Shown here: positions 1 to 8,071 of the stretch, in pieces | How positions within the stretch are numbered: position 1 is the first letter of the stretch | Layout of the letters: each line of letters starts with the position of its first letter | Origin: Ipomoea triloba | Lineage: Eukaryota; Streptophyta; Magnoliopsida; Solanales; Convolvulaceae | Direction of reading: 5' to 3' | Assembly (NCBI RefSeq): GCF_003576645.1 | Contig: NC_044920.1 | Span: forward strand, 8,061,358 to 8,125,357 | DNA: 64,000 nt | Notes under the pieces: generated by a model | Database searches by the model: none | Told to the model about the DNA's origin: nothing | What the model saw: the letters and a program-made list of their open reading frames with translations, nothing else | Made by a program: the position numbers and the translations under genes

Positions 1-582
1 TTGCCCCTTCCCTTAGGCTTTGAGGGTGAAGATGCATCCTTAGCACCTTTTGCCTTAGCTTGAGGTTTCGTTCTACCCATATAGGTATTCCGATGAACCT
101 CTCGCCCTTCCCTCAGTTCGAAGCCCTTCAGTCTCAATAGAAATTGAACAACAAAGCCAAAACCAACCTTTTTGTAGATTGTCAGGTCGGAGTTGGAAAC
201 TGAGCTCTGCACTTGGTGTTTGAGGCAGTCGAAGATGATGTGAGCCCAGTCCAACTTGTTGTTGTTCCAGATGGCGTGGAGGATTTTCAGAGTGTCCAGA
301 TTGACTTCGTCTGTTCCGGACACCTTGCCGAGGATGAATTTTATGATGAGCTCGGCGGCTAGGGCAAACCTCTCCTTCAAATGAAATCTGCGGAGGGCAG
401 AGGATGCTCTGGGTGGTGCAGTCTCCAATCGGATTTTGTCCCAAAACTCCTGCTTATCCATGTTGTAGTCCGATAGGTGCTTGAGTGCCTCCTCCGACGT
501 AGCAAAGTCGAATGCTGCTCGTAGATCACCCACAGAGATTGTTATGTCTATTTCGTTGAAGCGGCTTTCAATCTTGCCCTTC
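1..582 (-). pseudogene. Partial second copy of the Sirevirus env-position ORF
   Basis: This stretch is almost base-for-base the same as 5584-6165, part of the N-terminal third of the 1205-codon ORF at 2820-6437. I noticed only two substitutions (near 487 and 526). It reads on the minus strand and is cut on the left by the window edge and on the right by the N at 583. It is either the downstream unit of a tandem retrotransposon array or a contig from another copy joined here by scaffolding. It is not an independent gene. Confidence 0.85.
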
Positions 583-583
583 N
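583..583. other. Single-N contig join
   Basis: One N separates env-position sequence (left) from gag-start sequence (right). In the complete copy these two segments lie about 7 kb apart, so the real distance across this N is unknown and probably large. Confidence 0.9.
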
Positions 584-646
584 TGTTTTCCAGTCGTCAA
601 ACCTGCTAAGATCAAAAAGAAGATGTCTCGACAACATGCTGTCCAT
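584..646 (-). pseudogene. Fragment of a second Sirevirus gag, first ~21 codons
   Basis: The sequence matches the first codons of the gag ORF that starts at 13488, with a displacement of 12842 bases. The ATG on the minus strand is at 646-644. The reading frame runs into the N at 583. Only the extreme N-terminus is present, so no domain can be assessed. Confidence 0.8.
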
Positions 647-745
647 ATTGAAAAATTATCTCGTGCTTTGAAAATATTTACGAAGATTTTTCAAAGAAGG
701 ATCTCTAGGCAATATAAACAAAGGTTTATATCGATCAGAGAACTT

Positions 746-757
746 GCTCTGATACCA
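746..757 (-). promoter_or_regulatory. Primer-binding site next to the left LTR
   Basis: On the minus strand this reads TGGTATCAGAGC, complementary to the 3' end of plant initiator methionine tRNA, the usual primer of Ty1/copia elements. It lies two bases outside the left LTR. A PBS here means the left LTR also acts as the 5' LTR of a further unit on its left. Confidence 0.85.
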
Positions 758-759
758 AT

Positions 760-2562
760 TGTTGGTCCCAAGGGGATGGGGTACAAGTCTAGAGGGGGGG
801 TGGAATAGACTTGTATAAGATTTTGCAAATCTTTTCGACCTCTCGTGTGTATTGAACTTAGGATGTTTAGGTTCGATACCTCACGAGGTGAAGACAAAGT
901 TTTATGCGCAGCGGAAATGTTATCCCCTTTTAGTTAGCACGAGTTTGGGTTAGTTCGAGAGGTGTGATTATATGCAGTGCAATCGAGAAGTTAGCGAGAG
1001 ATAAAAACAGAAAGTAAATGCAAGAGAGATTTTTAAGTGGTTCGGCCACCCCGCCTACTTCCACTCTTCTTCCAGAAACTCCCTGGAAGGATTGCACTAA
1101 AAACTTCCCTTTCTAGTACAATAACGAGCGCTTGAGCTTTGATCACCAAGCCCGCCTCAAGCCTCAGGTTTTTCGCCCCGCTTCCAGTTACTCCACCTCT
1201 CGAGCACTTGACCTTTGATCACCAAGCCCGCGTCAAGCCTCAGGTTTCTTTCGCTCGGACAGCAGCCAGGTTACTCCCCCTCTCCTCAGGTTTTTCTCCC
1301 CGCTTCCAGTTACTCCACCTCTCGAGCACTTGACCTTTGATCACCAAGCCCGCGTCAAGCCTCAGGTTTCTTTCGCTCGGACAGCAGCCAGGATACTCCA
1401 CCTCCCTTGCTTAATCCAAAGCAAGACGTTGTTGATAGTCACAGTTGAATGTAACAATCTCCAATCTGACCACAAGCTATCGTTGAATCAACTTTGATGT
1501 AGAGCAGCTTTGGTCACCTTCTGGATGTATGACAGTTTAGCTTTGTAACTCTCTTCGAACACTAAGATGTGTTCTCTCGCTGTATTGAATATCAGGATGA
1601 TATTCCAAGTTAAGCACTTTGCACTAGAACGTTTTTATCAGACACCTCTTGTTAACCTCTTGACCTTTTTCACAACCCCTTATTTTTTTTTTTCACTTCA
1701 TTTTCTTTGTGTCTTTACGTCCTTATATATGAGTGGAGGGAAAACTATTCCGTTTGAAATTGGTCTCCCACGCCGAACATGGGTCTTTGCACAATTTCAG
1801 CATTTTTCATGGAGTAGTGGTCTTGTAACTTGAGCCTTTTGTTTTGTAGTGAATATTCCATATTCCACTTTCTTGAGTTCATGCTTCACTTGCTTCTTTT
1901 GGATAAAGTTACTCTTTTTATGTTCCCATCATTCCTTGTTTGGGGAATCTGACCACTTCAGGATTGGTGCACTTCTTGACCGTTTGTGGTGGAGGTCTGA
2001 CGTGTCATCCACTTCCGTCCATTTTGAAACCTCCCGCTCAGCACCTCTTCAATATTTTATCTCCATGATATTCTTCTTCTCCAAACTTAGAGTATTTTAT
2101 CTGCACATGTTGACTAACATTCAGCCTCTTGGAGAAGTGCCGGTTTATCGAGACCATAAAAGATGTCTCGACCACTTGATGTTTCAATCCCATGTATCGA
2201 GAGGTCTATCTCTCGAATATTCTTTACGTCTCGAACTCGATAGGTATATCGAGAGGTCCTTACCTCTCGAACTTGGCTTGTGTCTCGAGACTTAGTTGAT
2301 GTCTCGTAGACCCTTATTCCTCCAGAGTTGTCTCGTGCCTGCTTCTGATCTATCTGTTTGCTTACAACACGAAAACTTCTAAGTTGTTCAAACAAGTTTA
2401 CCTTAAGCTTAAATATTTCCCGAGTTGAGCTCAAATTACCCGGTTGTATTTTCGCTCTTAGTTTACTTATCGAACTTACATTGTTTTGCCTATGTATCGA
2501 GACTTGGGGATTCTTACTTAACAGTTGGTATCATCAAAACCTATTACATGATGTTCCTAACA
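760..2562 (-). repeat. Sirevirus 3' LTR (left copy)
   Basis: On the minus strand the LTR starts TGTTAGGAAC and ends GGACCAACA. It is about 1.80 kb and closely matches 13602-15526, with roughly seven visible substitutions plus indels. A TATA-like ATATATAAG lies near 1722-1731. It carries a direct-repeat array (about 1139-1400; unit near 120 bp), with one unit fewer than the right copy. Hairpins built on TCGAGAGGT/ACCTCTCGA occur near 2200-2270. A polypurine tract flanks its right side and a primer-binding site its left side. Confidence 0.93.
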
Positions 2563-2819
2563 ATTTCCCCCTTTTTGATGATGCCAACACTTATACTTAC
2601 TTATATGGCTGATTTGAAAAAGAAAAAGCATTGATTTTATTTTCAGCGCATATGGTAAGTTTGACAACTGATCTACTAAAGCAAGAATAACCAAACTCAC
2701 GCAACACCCCAACAAAAGATATATATATTATCATAACAGGAGTGTTTTACAGGGCTTTAGCAGAAAAGAGAGAAGATAAAGAACAACATCAAATTCGAAT
2801 GCATGTAGACATCGAGAGC
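2563..2819 (-). promoter_or_regulatory. Polypurine tract and 3' untranslated leader to the LTR
   Basis: Directly inside the left LTR the minus strand reads AAAAAGGGGGAAAT (about 2563-2578). This fits a polypurine tract priming plus-strand DNA synthesis during reverse transcription. The rest up to the stop codon of the 1205-codon ORF at 2820 is AT-rich non-coding sequence. Confidence 0.85.
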
Positions 2820-5800
2820 TTACTGCTTATTCGCTTTCCTCTTCTCGTTTATGGCTGCTCGTGTCTTGTGGAGGTCTTCAAAGTTCACCTGCTCTAGATA
2901 TTCGTTTGATATATCCAGGTGAAGGTAATTGACAAAGGCTTCACCTATGAAGTTGCCTTCAATCACCCCATCTCTCCACCATTCGATGCATTCCGGAAGA
3001 GTGAGACCGCTATGAAGAGCTAAGTCAGTTTTGGTAAGAAGACTTACTATGATTCCATGAAGATATTCGTTTGAGTCTTCTTTGGTCCCTGCCTTGTAGC
3101 TCTGTAGGAGTAGCTTGTCTCTCTTCTCTTTGGCTGTTTGTTGTTCTTGTTTCTTTCTTCTGATTTCCTTGTCTTCTTCTCTTCTTTCTCCTATTTCCAG
3201 TGAACGCTGGATCCTTAACATATCTGCTCTTTCAGCTTCCTCCATTTGTTTTCTTGTTGACTTTGGAACTTTTGGAGGAGGAGGAGGTCCAGCTGGTTCA
3301 CTTGCCGCCCTCTTCTTGCTGGTTGAAGTCCCTCCCTGAGTCTTCTTTTCCCCCTTGTTGGCATCATAGCGGAGGGAAAGTAAGGAGGACAAACCGTCGA
3401 AGAGTGCATGGATTTGGGCAGGCATTTGGTGCGACAGGTCAGTGAGTATGGTTTGCATCACATCCTGTCGAAGTTCACTTGAGCGTTGGTGGGCTTGAAG
3501 TTCTGCTCGTAACTCGGCGAATTCAGTTCTCATCCTTTCAGTCTCTGCTCGAGCTACCGCAGCCTCATCCGCAGCCCTTTGTGCTGCATTCTCAGCCCAC
3601 ACTGCTTGTTCGAGAAGTTCTTCGTGATTGGCTTGGGAGTCACCGGAGCCAGTCACAGGTATTGCAGCGTTTCGAACAACAGCAAGTACATGCTCAAGTT
3701 GAGCCATCCTCTGAGATTGATCAGCCATGAATTGACGCACCTCGCCAATGAAAGCTCGTTCGGCCTGTTGATCAAAGTCAGAAGAAGAAGGAGAAGAAGA
3801 TTGAGTGGTACCTCTAGTCGGAGGGGACTTGGGTGCTTCCAGATTTCCACCCATGACTTGCATTCGTGATTCCACCTCTCGACTGACTTCCTGAGGTTCA
3901 GCAGGGACACTGGGATCAGAGCTCGAAGGTAGCTCCATATCAGGTGCTTCCCGGTTTCCACCTGAGGGATGGATCACTTCTTGCTCTTCACCTCTCGAAC
4001 CTGGAGCCTCAGCTTCAGCTGCTGGTAAGGTAGGATTGGCCAAGGTGGGAGTCTCTGCATCAGATGCTTCCCGGTTTCCATCTGATTGAGGTTCCCCCTC
4101 AACACTACCTCTCGAACCAGTGCTGGGAACGTGATCATCTACTGGAGGAGTTGATTCATCGGCAGGTGCTTCCCGGTTTCCACCTTCTTGAACCTCAACT
4201 CTCGAACCAGCAGGGTTCTCCTCATTCTGCTCTTGTTGCTCACTTGTTTGCACTTCAGTATGCTCTGGTGAATCTGGAATATCTATTATCTCAGGAGCAA
4301 CTGGTGCACTCCACCTTTCCCTATTAACCATATCGATGGGAAAGCCTGGGAGTTGGAGCAACAAAATTTCACCCTCTCGAACTGTCTGAGCTTCATCTGT
4401 TGCATTCGAGGGTGTGGACTCAGGTGGTGGCAGTAGTAAGACAGAGTTAGGTGCCACCTCATGTGCTTCAGAGGTCTCGGATTCACCTCTCGAAGCTACC
4501 TGGTCTTCTAGAGCAGATTCACTCACTTGGGACAAGGGGATTGCTGCAGTTGGAGTAGGAGTGTCAGCATCATCTCGAGCAACCCCAGAGGTCTCTCCTG
4601 GACCTCTCGTGTGTTCTACACTTTGTCCCAAGGATATTGCTGTGGCAAGCCTGATATCCTCTCGAAATTGAGCATCTAGTTCAGGATCTTCTTCAGGCTC
4701 GGCTTCATCTTCTTGTGCATCAACAGCTATGCCCTTTCCTTTGTCAGATCGACCAAGATTACTCCTGATTACTTGCATCTCATGGGCACGGTTTTGAAGC
4801 TCGTCGGCTGGGATTTCAGTGAGATCTAACCAGTTTAGTGCAAATCGTTCCTCAGCCTCCATCTCTGCTGCTCTTGAGATCAATTGATCAAAGGGACCTG
4901 TTCTCCAGTTGATCCAGCGAAGTACTCTGGAGAAGTCGTCCAAACTCGATACATTCTCAACACTTTGATTCAATCGAGATGTGATTTCAGCATTCAGCTC
5001 ATCAGAGTCAGCAGGTAGGATTTCTGTTGCTGATGCACACTCCACAGCTTGTTCAGTTATCTCTCGAACAACCGAGAGATCATGTGTCAACCCGTCATTC
5101 AGAAAAGCTTGCACTGGGTTCCTGACCACAGTGCCCTGACCATCAGCAGCCACCACACAATCTAGATCTTCAGCTGCTGGAATATCTACCTCTCGAACCA
5201 CCTGTCGTGGTTCCTCAACAATACCCTGTACTGGATCACTGATCCCAGTACCTTCAACTTCTCGAGCCTCCTCTTGAGGCAAACCAACAGATTCATCAAC
5301 ATCCTCAGCACCATCAACAGCAAGTATATCAACACTTAAAGTTCCTGACAGGGACTTGGTAGGGGGCACTCTCTCAACCTCAGTGGCCAGTGTAGCCTGA
5401 GGTTCCCCCTGGGCTTGTGCCCTGTCCTCAAATGGTACTTGTATAACGGACGGTGTCACCTCTCGAACCTGGGTGACAGCAGCAGTCTTGGTCCTCTTGG
5501 CCTTCCTTTTCAATTCAACCCTCTTGACTAGGGTGTCCAAAAGCTCGTCATCAGAGCGCTTCTCCTTAGCTGGGGCTTTCCTTTTGCCCCTTCCCTTAGG
5601 CTTTGAGGGTGAAGATGCATCCTTAGCACCTTTTGCCTTAGCTTGAGGTTTCGTTCTACCCATATAGGTATTCCGATGAACCTCTCGCCCTTCCCTCAGT
5701 TCGAAGCCCTTCAGTCTCAATAGAAATTGAACAACAAAGCCAAAACCAACCTTTTTGTAGATTGTCAGGTCGGAGTTGGAAACTGAGCTCTGCACTTGGT

Positions 5801-6437
5801 GTTTGAGGCAGTCGAAGATGATGTGAGCCCAGTCCAACTTGTTGTTGTTCCAGATGGCGTGGAGGATTTTCAGAGTGTCCAGATTGACTTCGTCTGTTCC
5901 GGACACCTTGCCGAGGATGAATTTTATGATGAGCTCGGCGGCTAGGGCAAACCTCTCCTTCAAATGAAATCTGCGGAGGGCAGAGGATGCTCTGGGTGGT
6001 GCAGTCTCCAATCGGATTTTGTCCCAAAACTCCTGCTTATCCATGTTGTAGTCCGATAGGTGCTTGACTGCCTCCTCCGACGTAGCAAAGTCGAATGCTG
6101 CTCGTAAATCACCCACAGAGATTGTTATGTCTATTTCGTTGAAGCGGCTTTCAATCTTGCCCTTCGTGACCTTGGCATGAGCGAACCATTCTGTGTAGTC
6201 GAGGTCATGAATGGTTCGGTAGTCATGCGTCATGTACCGCATTAGTCCTGCCTTCTCAAATTTCTTCAAGACTCTCTCCGCCATTGTTGGATTTGGCGAG
6301 TGGGTGATGAAGCCATCTTTGTCAAGGATGCTTCCCGCCTTGACTTGTTTAATCTGAGAGCGTATGTGGTCTAGCTCTCTCTGGTATGCACTGGAGGATG
6401 AAGATGAAGATGAAGAAGATGATGATTCAGACGCCAT
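2820..6437 (-). CDS. Sirevirus ORF downstream of pol (envelope-position protein), 1205 aa
   Basis: This intact frame lies between pol and the 3' LTR, where several Sireviruses carry a so-called env-like ORF. The ATG at 6437-6435 is followed by a serine run (residues about 4-16). A compact N-terminal region (about 18-255) follows, rich in aromatic and hydrophobic residues and loosely reminiscent of plant retrotransposon accessory domains. Then come basic nuclear-signal-like clusters (about 275-325), a long acidic, Pro/Ser/Glu-rich, probably disordered middle, a heptad-like helical stretch (about 940-1030), a highly charged helix (about 1080-1130) and a short folded-looking C-terminus. I see no convincing signal peptide, transmembrane segment or fusion peptide, so a true envelope role is not supported. 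The ATG is preceded by a TATA-like box at 6546-6552. A gag-like or nuclear role is equally possible. Function unknown. Confidence 0.85.
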   Translation of the reverse strand: MASESSSSSSSSSSSSAYQRELDHIRSQIKQVKAGSILDKDGFITHSPNPTMAERVLKKFEKAGLMRYMTHDYRTIHDLDYTEWFAHAKVTKGKIESRFNEIDITISVGDLRAAFDFATSEEAVKHLSDYNMDKQEFWDKIRLETAPPRASSALRRFHLKERFALAAELIIKFILGKVSGTDEVNLDTLKILHAIWNNNKLDWAHIIFDCLKHQVQSSVSNSDLTIYKKVGFGFVVQFLLRLKGFELREGREVHRNTYMGRTKPQAKAKGAKDASSPSKPKGRGKRKAPAKEKRSDDELLDTLVKRVELKRKAKRTKTAAVTQVREVTPSVIQVPFEDRAQAQGEPQATLATEVERVPPTKSLSGTLSVDILAVDGAEDVDESVGLPQEEAREVEGTGISDPVQGIVEEPRQVVREVDIPAAEDLDCVVAADGQGTVVRNPVQAFLNDGLTHDLSVVREITEQAVECASATEILPADSDELNAEITSRLNQSVENVSSLDDFSRVLRWINWRTGPFDQLISRAAEMEAEERFALNWLDLTEIPADELQNRAHEMQVIRSNLGRSDKGKGIAVDAQEDEAEPEEDPELDAQFREDIRLATAISLGQSVEHTRGPGETSGVARDDADTPTPTAAIPLSQVSESALEDQVASRGESETSEAHEVAPNSVLLLPPPESTPSNATDEAQTVREGEILLLQLPGFPIDMVNRERWSAPVAPEIIDIPDSPEHTEVQTSEQQEQNEENPAGSRVEVQEGGNREAPADESTPPVDDHVPSTGSRGSVEGEPQSDGNREASDAETPTLANPTLPAAEAEAPGSRGEEQEVIHPSGGNREAPDMELPSSSDPSVPAEPQEVSREVESRMQVMGGNLEAPKSPPTRGTTQSSSPSSSDFDQQAERAFIGEVRQFMADQSQRMAQLEHVLAVVRNAAIPVTGSGDSQANHEELLEQAVWAENAAQRAADEAAVARAETERMRTEFAELRAELQAHQRSSELRQDVMQTILTDLSHQMPAQIHALFDGLSSLLSLRYDANKGEKKTQGGTSTSKKRAASEPAGPPPPPKVPKSTRKQMEEAERADMLRIQRSLEIGERREEDKEIRRKKQEQQTAKEKRDKLLLQSYKAGTKEDSNEYLHGIIVSLLTKTDLALHSGLTLPECIEWWRDGVIEGNFIGEAFVNYLHLDISNEYLEQVNFEDLHKTRAAINEKRKANKQ

Positions 6438-6830
6438 TGAAGAAAGTTTGTGTGTTTTGGAGGGAATGTGTACAGCGTCTAAGGATTTGGGGATTTTGGG
6501 TATATGGTTTTGAGTTTGAATCCGGGTAAAGAAGAAGGATTTTGCTTTTATATTAGGCGGATTCGGGTTGGATATATGGGTAGGGTTGAGAGTTTGACCC
6601 GTGGAAGGATCCCGGTTGATTTAAAAGATGTGAGAAGTCAGAAATACCCCTGATAACGGTCAGCTTATAAGGTATTTTGGTAAGGGTATTTCGGTAAAGT
6701 ATAGAACGGTTTAAGCTTTGAGACAGTGGAGTATTGATATTTTAAAATAAGCATGCTCCCACTAATCAAGATAATGCCCTTAAGTGCGAAAAACCGTCAG
6801 TAACCGATGACCACGTGGCTAGCATTTATG
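6435..6830 (-). promoter_or_regulatory. Putative internal promoter of the env-position ORF
   Basis: On the minus strand a TATAAAA box (6546-6552) lies about 110 bases before the ATG at 6437. The stretch between is C/T- and A-rich, like a plant 5' UTR. A palindromic G-box CCACGTGG lies at 6811-6818, about 260 bases further upstream. The spacing matches ordinary plant pol II promoters. The boxes are read directly from the sequence; promoter activity is inferred. Confidence 0.5.
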
Positions 6831-7370
6831 TCCAAAGATAGCCGTTCCACCTCATATATCCGTTGAGCTTATCAAATTCACCTTTCGAAGGTGAATGATC
6901 TTCCTCATGAGTTTAAGGATCTTCCCCCTGAGTGATTGATCCCTAAACCTCCTTATTCTTCCGTCTTGATCTGGTTAAGGATCTTCCCCCTGAGTGATTG
7001 ATCCCTAACCCTCCTTATTCCTCCATCTTGATCTGGTTAGGGATCTTCCCTTTGATCCCTAACCCTCCTTATTCCTCCTTTCAGAGATATCAGTTTGTTA
7101 TCTTTCGAAGTGACCTCTCGAACTACCCTTCTTCGAGACATAATGTATGTAGACAAACTGATCGGGTGACCTCTCGAACTACCTTTCGAACACAGATTGC
7201 GAGAGAAACAAGTTTGATTCATTTAAAAGATATCACTTGGAACATATCCTTAAGTTCATTTAGTGATTTCCAGATACATTACATATGAATCAATATCCTA
7301 TTAAATTCCCTAGAAACTTTTGTTTGGCCTTGGTCAGCCTAATAGGAATCTATCGTTAAGGCGGGAACTA
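6831..7370. repeat. Non-coding spacer between accessory ORFs with purine-rich tandem repeat
   Basis: There is no open frame of note. About 6895-7080 holds three imperfect copies of a ~62-bp unit. The first two contain, on the minus strand, CAGGGGGAAGATCC; the third has a shortened purine run. At 7109 and about 7168 two copies of GACCTCTCGAACTACC repeat. The purine runs resemble the polypurine tract beside the LTR. Confidence 0.7.
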
Positions 7371-7375
7371 GCCAT

Positions 7376-7871
7376 CTAAAGTCCTATTTGTCTAATAACA
7401 GAACTGGGGGTGGCTATTCCCTTTTCTTGTTCTTCTCTCCGGAGCTGCTTACTATAGTTGGGAGTGACCATCTTCATCGCTAATCCTCTTAGTGTCTTTG
7501 GATTAGTTATGATCACCCCTTTGACTGCTGCTGACCTCAGAAAGTCCCATCTGGTCTTCCTCTCCATTTCCCTTGGTTCTCCATTTGGTTGAGGAAGGCC
7601 CTTTTCCAGAATGTGCAGCAGTAGGAGTCCCTCTTGTGCAAGACTCTCCTCCCGATTCCAGTATCCCATCGTTGTGGATCTCCTCGTATTTGGGGATCCA
7701 TTCACCTTGGATGGGAATAGGATTCTTGCTTGGATTATCAGGAAGCTCCGTAATCTGTTCACCCTTCGTTGATTCTGGATAGTTTTCTCCTTGAAAATCT
7801 TTGGACTTGACTGCCGGTTTCTTTCCTCTATAAAAGAATGGAACATCATCTTTTCCTTTCTTTTTCTCCAT
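7376..7871 (-). CDS. Unassigned small ORF(s) between pol and the env-position ORF
   Basis: A 122-codon frame starts at the ATG 7871-7869 in a good context (CCCATGG) and ends at 7503. A second frame, 7849 to 7376 (157 codons), overlaps it. Both products are hydrophilic and charged. The N-terminal half of the first frame and the C-terminal third of the second look most protein-like, so one ancestral gene of roughly 165 codons split by a frameshift is possible. I recognise no family, membrane segment or metal-binding motif. The ORF has the same orientation as gag-pol, begins about 200 bases after the pol stop, and is preceded by a TATA box at 7909-7917. It may be captured host or foreign sequence. 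Confidence 0.5.
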
Positions 7872-7908
7872 GGGAAGTTGATGGTATGAACTTCTGAAAG
7901 AAACCCTC

Positions 7909-7917
7909 TTATTTATA
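7909..7917 (-). promoter_or_regulatory. TATA-like box before the small accessory ORF
   Basis: The minus strand reads TATAAATAA here, about 40 bases upstream of the ATG at 7871. It fits a plant TATA box, with transcription expected to start roughly 30 bases downstream, just before the ATG. Activity is inferred only. Confidence 0.45.
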
Positions 7918-8071
7918 GCCCAATAGGGTTATCACTGTTGAGTCACGGGATGCAATATGAATGACCATTCAATGCTTGTGTAACTCCAAAGCTGCCATAA
8001 AGTTGATGAAACCGCCCCTCACATGCGAAACAGTTCATGGCACTAAATACAAGAAGATAAGATTTGACCAT

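Noticed and set aside
73..444. 123-codon minus-strand frame, repeated identically at 5656-6027
   Set aside because: It is an alternative frame of the env-position ORF in both copies, not a separate gene.
623..808. 61-codon plus-strand frame, repeated at 13465-13650
   Set aside because: Antisense shadow across the gag start, PBS and LTR end; its conservation only reflects the two element copies.
1849..2295. 148-codon frame inside the left LTR (also at 14813-15259)
   Set aside because: It lies opposite to the element's transcription and is full of repeat-derived residues; there is no reason to believe it is coding.
2820..6437. True viral envelope glycoprotein
   Set aside because: No convincing signal peptide, transmembrane anchor or fusion peptide is visible; the position alone does not justify the label.
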